NCBI RefSeq assembly: GCF_010499245.1
Contig: NZ_JAAGOW010000002.1
Span: 1,035,635-1,099,634, forward strand
From: Variovorax sp. WS11
Lineage (GTDB): Bacteria > Pseudomonadota > Gammaproteobacteria > Burkholderiales > Burkholderiaceae_C
DNA length: 64,000 nucleotides
Direction: 5' to 3'
Every line of letters starts with the position of its first letter. Position 1 is the first letter of the stretch. The notes below the pieces were generated by a model. It did not search any database. It was given only the letters and a program-made list of their open reading frames with translations, and was not told the origin of the DNA. This document shows positions 1 to 7,135 of this stretch, in pieces. A program made the translations under genes and the position numbers.

Positions 1-639
<639 letters not shown>

Positions 640-676
640 TCGATCACCTCTCGGGGCGATCGTAGCCCCGGCGCGC

Positions 677-3193
677 CTATTCCGCAGCGCGCCTCAAGGT
701 ATCCACCACCGGCCGCCGCAGCACTTCGCGCAGCCCCCACCAGCCGGCCGCCAGCGCCAGCACGGCACCGGCCAGCGAGCCGGTCACCGGCACCAGCGGC
801 GAAGCAGTCCAGCTGAACTCGAACACGAAGCGCGCCAGGCCCCAGCCGATCAGCGAGGCCACGATGCTGGCCAGGAAGCCGGCCAGCAGCCCGACGCCCA
901 CCAGCTCCGCGCGCTGCACCTGGCGCAGCAGGCTGCCGCGCGCGCCCACGGCGCGCATCACCGCGAACTCGCGCGCGCGCTCCTCGCGCGTGGCGGTGAC
1001 GGCGGCGAACAGCACCACCAGGCCGGCCGCGAGCGTGAAGCCGAACAGGAACTCCACCGCGCGGATCACCTGGTCGAGCACGCGCTGGACCTGGCCGATG
1101 GTGGCGCTCATGTCCACGTTGGTGACGTTGGGGAAGGTGCGCACCAGGGCGTTGTCGAAGCCCGGACGGTCCGGCGCGCGGAAGGCGCTCATGTAGGTGA
1201 CGGGCACGTCGCCCAGCGAGCTCACGGTGTACATCACGAAGAAGTTCGCGTGCATCGAGCCCCAGTCGACCTTGCGCACGGAGGTGATGCGCGCGTCGTT
1301 CTGCTGGCCGCCGATGTCGAAGCGCAGCTGGTCGCCCAGCTTGAGGCCCAGTGTCTCCATCAGGCCCTGCTCCACGCTGACCTCGCCCTTTTTCTCGGGC
1401 GCCCAGCTGCCGGCCACCACCTCGTTGTGCGAGGGCCGCTCGGCCGCGTTGCTGAGGTTGAACTCGCGGTCGACCAGGCGCTTGGCGCGGTCGTCCGCAT
1501 AGTCGTCGGGCGAGACCGGCTTGTCGTTGATCGCGACCAGCCGGCCGCGGATCATCGGATACCAGTCGTACTTCTTCACGCCGCCGGCCTGCAGGGCCTG
1601 GCGGAAGGCCTCGCTCTGGTCGGGCATCACGTTGATCACGAAGCGGTTGGGCGCATCGGGCGGCGAAGCGCGGCGCCAGCTCGCGACCAGGTCGGTGCGC
1701 AGCAGCACCAGGAGGATCAGCGCGAGCAGGCCGACGGCCAGCGCGCTGACCTGCACCACCGTGTAGGCCGGTCGCGCCGAGATCTGGCGCGTGGCCAGCA
1801 CCAGCCAGCGCGGTGCGGTGGTCTCGTTGACGCTGCGGCGCAGCAGCAGCACGGCCAGCCAGCTCAGCAGTGCGAACACCGCCACGGCGCCGGCGAAGCC
1901 GCCGACCGCGATCAGGCCCAGCTTGATGTCGCTGCTGGCCGCCAGCAGCAGGGCCGCGAAGCCGGCCACGCCGATCCCGAGCACCGCGATCGACGCCGGC
2001 TTGAGGTTGCCCACGTCGCGACGGATCACGCGCAGCGGCGGCACCTGCGCGAGCTGCAGCACCGGCGGCAGGCCGAAGGCGAAGAGCAGCGTGAGCCCCA
2101 TGCCCAGGCCGAAAGCCACCGGCCACAGGCTGGGCGCGGGCAGCGCGGCCTCGACCAGGCCGGCGAGCAGCAGCACGAACACGTAGTGCACGGCAAAGCC
2201 GATGGCCACGCCGAGCGCGCTGGCCGCCAGGCCGATGGCGGCGAACTCGAAGGCATAGGCCTGGGCGATGGTGCGCTGGCTCTGGCCCAGCACGCGGAGC
2301 ATGGCGCAGTCGTCGAGGTGGTTGGCCGCGAAGCCGCGCGCCGCCAGCGCCACCGCCACCGCCGACAGCAGCGCCGCGAGCAACGCCACCAGGTTGAGGA
2401 ATTTCTCGGCGCGGTCGAGCGTCTGGCGCATCTCGGGGCGGCCGCTCTCGAAGGAGTCGAGGCGGATGCCGCGCAGTTCGCCCTTCTTGAGGGTCGCGTC
2501 GGTCCAGTCGCTGAATCGCTTGACCGCGAGGGTGTCCCCGGCGACCGCGAAGCGGTAGCTGACGCGGCTGGCCGGCTGCACGAGCCCGGTGCGCGCCACG
2601 TCGGCCTTGTTGAGCATCACGCGCGGCGCGAAGCTCATGAAGCCGGCGCCGCGGTCGGGCTCCAGCGTGATCACGCGCGCGATGCGCAGCCCGGTGTCGC
2701 CCAGCAGCAGGGTGTCGCCCATCTTGAGCGCCAGCGCTTCCAGCAGCGGGGCATCGACCCAGGCCTCGCCGGGCGCGGGCACCTCGCGCGTGGGCTGGCC
2801 CGGCGCGCCGGGCGCGGTGCTGATCTGCAAGTTGCCGCGCAGCGGATAGCCCGCCTCCACCGCCTTGAGCGCGACCAGCTTGGTCGCACCGCCCTGCTCT
2901 TCGCTCGCGCGCGCCATGGTGGGGAAGCCGTAGGTGCCGGCCGTCTGCAGGCCGAGCGAGCGGGCGCGTTCGATGAAGGGAGCGGGCGTCGGGTTGTCGC
3001 TGGCCAGGACCGCATCGCCGCCGATCAGCTGGCGCGCGTCGCGCTGCAGGCCACCCTTGAGCCGGTCGGCGAAGAAGCCGACAGCGGTGAGCGCGGCCAC
3101 GGCAAGGACGACGGCGACGATGAGAAGGCGCAGCTCACCGGCGCGCAGGTCGCGCCAGAGCGTGCGCCAGCCGAGACGGGCGGAGGCATTCAT
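677..3193 (-). CDS. FtsX-like ABC transporter permease (YbbP family)
   Basis: About 838 residues form an inner-membrane permease of the MacB/FtsX superfamily, similar to YbbP. One N-terminal helix (about residues 22-42) is followed by a long periplasmic domain, a first block of hydrophobic helices from about residue 265 to 505, a second periplasmic domain, and three C-terminal helices after about residue 715. YbbP partners are an ATPase (YbbA) and often TesA; neither is next to this gene, so the ATPase must be encoded elsewhere. A GTG three codons upstream is an alternative start; neither start has a clear ribosome binding site. The substrate is unknown. YbbAP-type systems are thought to act on lipid or lipophilic molecules at the membrane. 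Confidence 0.88.
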   Translation of the reverse strand: MNASARLGWRTLWRDLRAGELRLLIVAVVLAVAALTAVGFFADRLKGGLQRDARQLIGGDAVLASDNPTPAPFIERARSLGLQTAGTYGFPTMARASEEQGGATKLVALKAVEAGYPLRGNLQISTAPGAPGQPTREVPAPGEAWVDAPLLEALALKMGDTLLLGDTGLRIARVITLEPDRGAGFMSFAPRVMLNKADVARTGLVQPASRVSYRFAVAGDTLAVKRFSDWTDATLKKGELRGIRLDSFESGRPEMRQTLDRAEKFLNLVALLAALLSAVAVALAARGFAANHLDDCAMLRVLGQSQRTIAQAYAFEFAAIGLAASALGVAIGFAVHYVFVLLLAGLVEAALPAPSLWPVAFGLGMGLTLLFAFGLPPVLQLAQVPPLRVIRRDVGNLKPASIAVLGIGVAGFAALLLAASSDIKLGLIAVGGFAGAVAVFALLSWLAVLLLRRSVNETTAPRWLVLATRQISARPAYTVVQVSALAVGLLALILLVLLRTDLVASWRRASPPDAPNRFVINVMPDQSEAFRQALQAGGVKKYDWYPMIRGRLVAINDKPVSPDDYADDRAKRLVDREFNLSNAAERPSHNEVVAGSWAPEKKGEVSVEQGLMETLGLKLGDQLRFDIGGQQNDARITSVRKVDWGSMHANFFVMYTVSSLGDVPVTYMSAFRAPDRPGFDNALVRTFPNVTNVDMSATIGQVQRVLDQVIRAVEFLFGFTLAAGLVVLFAAVTATREERAREFAVMRAVGARGSLLRQVQRAELVGVGLLAGFLASIVASLIGWGLARFVFEFSWTASPLVPVTGSLAGAVLALAAGWWGLREVLRRPVVDTLRRAAE

Positions 3194-3246
3194 GGAGCGC
3201 ACGATAGCCGATGCGGGCGCGGGATCGTGCGGCGAGGGGCATCAAA

Positions 3247-3711
3247 TTAACGAGGCGCGCCGTCTGCCTCCTGCGGCACCTGGACCCAGTCCTGCCTGCA
3301 ATCGGGAACCGCCGGGAAATAGCCCGCCGGATCGGGGCAGTACAGCCGCATGACGGGTCCGGGATCGACCGGAACGGCCTGGTAACCGTAGGCGGGATAA
3401 GGAGCCGCGTAGCTGACCGGGTAGCTGACCGGGTAGTAGCCCGGGTAGTAGCGCGGATAGGAGTAAGCCGGGAAAGCGAAGCCGGCGCCGATGAAGACCG
3501 CGGAGCGGTGATGGTGGTGCCTGGGGAAGAACCCCCGGTGCGCCGGAAAGCCGGCAACGCCGCGGAACGGCGCCGCGCGCGCGAAGCCGTGACCGTGGAA
3601 GGCACCGCCATGGAAAGCGCGGCCTTGGTGCCCGCCGCCTCGTTGCGCGAAGCTGGGCATGGCGGCTGCGGCCGCGGCGGCGAACAGGGCGGCCAGGATG
3701 AGTCTGTTCAT
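3247..3711 (-). CDS. Exported Tyr/Pro/His-rich hypothetical protein
   Basis: This 154-residue protein has a clear Sec signal peptide (MNRLILAALFAAAAAAAMPSFA, likely cut after SFA). A Gly/His-rich region with HHHH near residue 69 and a Tyr/Pro-rich repeat region (YYPGYYPVSYPVSYAAPY, about residues 92-109) follow. The C-terminal segment carries two cysteines (YCPDPAGYFPAVPDC), a pattern I associate with small exported proteins common in Burkholderiales, where it probably forms a disulfide. The function is unknown. The GGAGG ribosome binding site lies just before the ATG. It stands alone, 53 bp after the permease in the direction of transcription reversed, and could be surface- or periplasm-located. 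Confidence 0.7.
   Translation of the reverse strand: MNRLILAALFAAAAAAAMPSFAQRGGGHQGRAFHGGAFHGHGFARAAPFRGVAGFPAHRGFFPRHHHHRSAVFIGAGFAFPAYSYPRYYPGYYPVSYPVSYAAPYPAYGYQAVPVDPGPVMRLYCPDPAGYFPAVPDCRQDWVQVPQEADGAPR
3409..3444. repeat. 12-bp tandem repeat inside the Tyr/Pro-rich gene
   Basis: Two exact copies of GTAGCTGACCGG at 3409-3420 and 3421-3432 are followed by a degenerate third copy at 3433-3444. They encode the YPVS repeat of the exported protein. Copy number could vary by slippage without breaking the frame. Confidence 0.7.
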
Positions 3712-3768
3712 GGCGACCTCCTCGAAGGGGATCGTTGGACCCCGGGGCGCGGCGCCGAGTTCGCGCCT

Positions 3769-4620
3769 TTACCGAAGCGCCAGTTCCGGCTGAAATTCCA
3801 GCCGCTCGGCCCCCGCATAGCAGACGAAGCGCTTGTTGGTCGCGCGCCCGATCGCGCACAGGCCGACCCGGGTCGCGACCTCGTGCCCCATCTGCGTGAT
3901 GCCGCTGCGCGAGACCACGATGGCCACGCCCATCTGGGCCGACTTGATGATCATCTCGCTGGTCAGGCGGCCGGTGGTGTAGAACACGCGGCCGCCCTCG
4001 AGCCGGCCTGGCGGCTGCATCGCGATCCAGCCGGCAATGGTGTCGATCGCGTTGTGGCGGCCCACGTCTTCGACGAAGCACTGCATCGTCGTGTCGTCGT
4101 CGCCCTCGCCGAGCGTGAACAGGGCGCAGCCGTGCACCGAGCCGGCCGACTTGTAGGTGCTCTCCTGGAGCCGGATCGCATTGACCAGCGCATAGAGCTG
4201 CGACTGCCGCATGCGCGTCGGCGGCAGCGCGAGCCGCTCGATGCCCGCCATCAGCTCGCCGAACACGCTGCCCTGGCCGCAGCCGGTGGTGACCACCTTC
4301 TTGGCGGTGCGCTCCTCGATCCGGTCGATGCCGGCATGCGTCTTCACCGCGGCGGCGTTGACTTCCCAGTCGACGGTGATGGATTCGCAGTCGGCCGCCG
4401 ACTCGATGAGCCGCTGGTTCAGCAGGTAGCCCAGCACCAGCAGCTCGGGCTGGGCGCCAAGCGTCATCAGCGTGACCAGCTCGCGGCGGTCCACATAGAC
4501 CGTGAGGTCGCGCTCGGCCGGGATCGAGACGAGGCCGCGCTCGCCGTGCTCGTCGACGATCTCGACCTCGCGCGTCAGGGGTGCGCGCGCCGAACTCAGG
4601 CGCGGGAGCGCGGGACTCAC
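3769..4620 (-). CDS. fdhD: FdhD, formate dehydrogenase accessory sulfurtransferase
   Basis: FdhD passes sulfur from the IscS desulfurase to the bis-MGD molybdenum cofactor so that formate dehydrogenase becomes active. The 283-residue length and the segments YLLNQRLI, TTGCGQGS, TGRLTSEMI and VSRSGIT fit the family. E. coli FdhD has a CxxC pair (Cys121 and Cys124); here only the first cysteine remains, at residue 114 in TTGCGQGS. The start is GTG, overlapping the stop of the preceding small exported protein as GTGA (4617-4620), which suggests translational coupling. It is the last gene of the formate dehydrogenase operon and the only fdhD in the window, so it may also serve the Fds enzyme encoded at 17.4-22 kb. 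Confidence 0.93.
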   Translation of the reverse strand: MSPALPRLSSARAPLTREVEIVDEHGERGLVSIPAERDLTVYVDRRELVTLMTLGAQPELLVLGYLLNQRLIESAADCESITVDWEVNAAAVKTHAGIDRIEERTAKKVVTTGCGQGSVFGELMAGIERLALPPTRMRQSQLYALVNAIRLQESTYKSAGSVHGCALFTLGEGDDDTTMQCFVEDVGRHNAIDTIAGWIAMQPPGRLEGGRVFYTTGRLTSEMIIKSAQMGVAIVVSRSGITQMGHEVATRVGLCAIGRATNKRFVCYAGAERLEFQPELALR

Positions 4621-5009
4621 TGCTTGGGCGTGGGATTCGCCGCCGCGGCCGGCTGCGCCGTGCTGGGGGGCGACGACGCGGTGCCCGGCGGCGAATGCGC
4701 ACCCGCGGCCTCGATGGGCTTCTGCTCGGGCGGCGTGTAGGCGAAGGGGCCAGGATCGGCGCAGGGCGCTGCAGTCGGCGCCGCAGGCAGCTGCTTGCCG
4801 GCCGCGGCCGCGCTTTCCCGATACCTCGCGGCCACGCGGTCCTGCGCCTGGCAGAGCTGGTAGGCCTCGACCTTGCCGCTCCAGGCGGTGCGGGCGGCGG
4901 TTTCCGCGGCCTTGGCCTTGGCTTCGGGCGTGGCTGCCGGTGCGGGCAGCTTGGCGAATACGGCGCTGCCGGCCACTGCCAGGCTGCAGGCGATCACGAT
5001 CTTCTTCAT
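4617..5009 (-). CDS. Small exported protein of the formate dehydrogenase operon
   Basis: This 130-residue protein has a Sec signal peptide (MKKIVIACSLAVAGSAVFA, cut before Lys20), a short Ala/Lys-rich helix, two cysteines (C53 and C83) and a Pro/Ala/Ser-rich tail. The start codon overlaps the stop of the gamma subunit (ATGA, 5006-5009), and its own stop overlaps the GTG of fdhD. The tight coupling on both sides says it belongs to the operon and is probably made in fixed ratio to the gamma subunit. I recognise no domain. A periplasmic role at the enzyme's outer face is an inference from the signal peptide and position. Confidence 0.75.
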   Translation of the reverse strand: MKKIVIACSLAVAGSAVFAKLPAPAATPEAKAKAAETAARTAWSGKVEAYQLCQAQDRVAARYRESAAAAGKQLPAAPTAAPCADPGPFAYTPPEQKPIEAAGAHSPPGTASSPPSTAQPAAAANPTPKQ

Positions 5010-6238
5010 GAGGGATTTCCTTCGACGCGGGCGGTGCTCACCGGCGGGGTGGCGTGGGCCTCGGCGCTGCGCTGCACCGGGATCTTGCCGGCGGCGACGT
5101 CGTCGTACCACAGCGCGTGGTGCTCGCGGGCCCAGGTCTCGTCCACATAGCCGTGGCGCATCGCATCGTAAGCGCCCTTCATGCCCAGCGTGCCGATGTA
5201 GATGTGGCCCAGGATCAGCGCCATCATCAGCATCGTCGCCACCGCGTGGACCATGTGCGCGATCTGCATCTCGCCGCGCGTGTAGACGAAGCCCGGCAGC
5301 AGCTTGTCGAGGAACAGGCCCGAGGCGGCCACGATGGTGCCCAGCACCAGGATGCCGCCCCAGAACACGACCTTCTCGCCGGCATTGAAGCGGTGCGAAG
5401 GCACCTCCTGCCCGCCGAACAGGCCGCCGCCCTTCGCCAGCCACTTCAGGTCCGCTACGCGCGGCAGGTTGTCGCGCACGAAGGTGATGAACATCAGCAC
5501 CAGCGTGACCACGAACAGCGGCCCGACGATGTTGTGCACCGTCTTGAGCGCATAGGTGAGCCAGCCGAACAGCGCCGCGCCGATCACCGGCAGCAGGAAG
5601 AACTTGCCGAAGGCCATCACCAGGCCCGACACCGCCAACGTGACGAAGGCGATCGCGTTGGACCAGTGGGTGGCGCGCTCGAAGGGCGTGAAGCGCTCGA
5701 TCTTGCGCCCGGTCTCGGTGCCGTGCAGGCCGATCGGCCCGCGCGTGAAGTAGAAGATCGCGATCGCCAGCAGCACCACGAAGAGCAGCGCCGCGCCGTA
5801 GGGAATGATCCAGTCGTTGCGCACCTGGCGCCAGGCCTCGCCGGCGTTGGTGAAGCGCGAGCCGGGGTACTTGACGAAGGGCTGGATCAGGTTGCCGGCC
5901 TCGGGCGCCTGCGAGCGCGGCAGGCTGCTGGTGCCGGTGACGCCCTGCCCGACCTGGCGCCACATCGGCGCGTTGTTGCCGGGCTGCACCTTCGCGCGCT
6001 CGCCGTTGCTCTGGTTCAGGTAGTTGGGGTCGGCACTGGCCTCAGGCTTGACCTCGAAGATGTTCTGGCTCTGGATGCCGCCGGGCGCCGACGCTGCAGC
6101 GGCGGGTGCGGCGGCCGTACCGGGCGCGGCCGGCGCAGCGGTCACCGCCCCGCCGGCGGCCGGGTTCTGCGCCTGGGCCATCGCCAGGCCGCAGGCGAAG
6201 CCGCCTGCGAGGACGAGCGCATGCAGGGCTTTGATCAT
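5006..6238 (-). CDS. Formate dehydrogenase gamma subunit, membrane cytochrome b556
   Basis: The gamma subunit anchors respiratory formate dehydrogenase in the membrane and passes electrons through b hemes to quinone. Hydrophobic helices lie at about residues 147-165, 195-212, 236-254, 290-310 and 328-350. Candidate heme or quinone-site histidines include H191 (ERATHWSN), H235, H328, H331 and H345. At 410 residues it is much longer than E. coli FdnI (217): a signal-peptide-like N-terminus (residues 1-22) and an Ala/Pro-rich, probably periplasmic stretch to about residue 145 come first. The start has AGGAGACT upstream. It follows the small lipoprotein gene by 16 bp. Confidence 0.92.
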   Translation of the reverse strand: MIKALHALVLAGGFACGLAMAQAQNPAAGGAVTAAPAAPGTAAAPAAAASAPGGIQSQNIFEVKPEASADPNYLNQSNGERAKVQPGNNAPMWRQVGQGVTGTSSLPRSQAPEAGNLIQPFVKYPGSRFTNAGEAWRQVRNDWIIPYGAALLFVVLLAIAIFYFTRGPIGLHGTETGRKIERFTPFERATHWSNAIAFVTLAVSGLVMAFGKFFLLPVIGAALFGWLTYALKTVHNIVGPLFVVTLVLMFITFVRDNLPRVADLKWLAKGGGLFGGQEVPSHRFNAGEKVVFWGGILVLGTIVAASGLFLDKLLPGFVYTRGEMQIAHMVHAVATMLMMALILGHIYIGTLGMKGAYDAMRHGYVDETWAREHHALWYDDVAAGKIPVQRSAEAHATPPVSTARVEGNPS

Positions 6239-6254
6239 GCAGTCTCCTTCGGCC

Positions 6255-6506
6255 TCAGTTGCGGGTGTAGTCGTTCTGGCCGTTCTGCGCGCGCGTCTTG
6301 AGCTGCTGCTCCCAGGCCTTCTTGTCTCCCGGCTGCCAGCCGGCCGCAGTGAAGGTGGTACCGGTGTTGGCCTTGTCGCCGGTGCCGCTCCAGGGCACGG
6401 CGTCGAGCTTCACGCCCTCGGCGTTGGTCTGCGGCTTTTCGCCGCAGGCTGCCAGCAGTGCCACGGACGCAACCAGGAGCGCCGCGATGTTGGCCGCGCG
6501 CTTCAC
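6255..6506 (-). CDS. Small lipoprotein between the FDH beta and gamma genes
   Basis: This 83-residue protein has a lipoprotein signal with lipobox LLAAC (Cys21). The remaining 62 residues are polar, with WSGTGDKANTGTTFTAAGW in the middle. The start is GTG and overlaps the stop of the beta-subunit gene as GTGA (6503-6506), so translation is probably coupled. It lies 16 bp before the gamma-subunit gene. I recognise no family with a known function. It could be a membrane-attached accessory or assembly factor for the dehydrogenase; that is inference from position and coupling only. Confidence 0.75.
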   Translation of the reverse strand: MKRAANIAALLVASVALLAACGEKPQTNAEGVKLDAVPWSGTGDKANTGTTFTAAGWQPGDKKAWEQQLKTRAQNGQNDYTRN

Positions 6507-7123
6507 TTCGTGCCTCCGTTGGTCGGCGTGCCGGCCTGCTTCGAGCCATAGGCCGTGCCCCAGCCCCACACCTCGGCGCCTTTGCCGCGGTGCAGCACGC
6601 GCGTGCGGAAGATGTCGGCCACCACATCGCCGTCACCGGCGAGCAGCGCCTTGGTCGAGCACATCTCGGCGCAGGCCGGAAGCTTGCCCTCGGCCAGGCG
6701 GTTGCGACCGTACTTATCGAACTCGGCCTGCGAGCCGTTGGCCTCGGGGCCGCCGGCGCAGAAGGTGCACTTGTCCATCTTGCCGCGCGCGCCGAAGGTG
6801 CCCTGGGCCGGGAACTGCGGGGCGCCGAAGGGGCAGGCATAGGAGCAGTAGCCGCAGCCGATGCACACGTCCTTGTCGTGCAGCACCACGCCCTCTTCCG
6901 TGCGGTAGAAGCATTGCACCGGGCACACCGCCATGCAGGGCGCGTCGGAGCAGTGCATGCAGGCCACCGAGATCGACTTCTCGCCCGGCACGCCATCGTT
7001 GAGCGTGACCACCCGGCGGCGGTTCACGCCCCAGGGCACCTCGTTCTCGTTCTTGCAGGCGGTGACGCAGCCGTTGCATTCGATGCAGCGCTCGGCATCG
7101 CAGACGAATTTCATTCTTGCCAT
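6503..7123 (-). CDS. Formate dehydrogenase beta subunit, four [4Fe-4S] ferredoxin
   Basis: The beta subunit moves electrons from the molybdenum subunit to the cytochrome b subunit. It shows four cysteine groups: CIECNGCVTAC near the N-terminus, CMHCSDAPCMAVC, CIGCGYCSYAC, and CTFC with a later CAEMC. These give four [4Fe-4S] clusters, as in FdnH and FdoH. At 206 residues it lacks the C-terminal transmembrane helix found in E. coli FdnH, so membrane contact probably depends on the gamma subunit. The gene lies 12 bp after the alpha-subunit gene and its stop overlaps the start of the small lipoprotein gene. Confidence 0.93.
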   Translation of the reverse strand: MARMKFVCDAERCIECNGCVTACKNENEVPWGVNRRRVVTLNDGVPGEKSISVACMHCSDAPCMAVCPVQCFYRTEEGVVLHDKDVCIGCGYCSYACPFGAPQFPAQGTFGARGKMDKCTFCAGGPEANGSQAEFDKYGRNRLAEGKLPACAEMCSTKALLAGDGDVVADIFRTRVLHRGKGAEVWGWGTAYGSKQAGTPTNGGTK

Positions 7124-7135
7124 CGTGGTGCTCCC

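Noticed and set aside
3242..4702. Long minus-strand open frame across the exported protein and fdhD
   Set aside because: It is out of frame with two well-supported genes and is Arg/Pro-rich without motifs.
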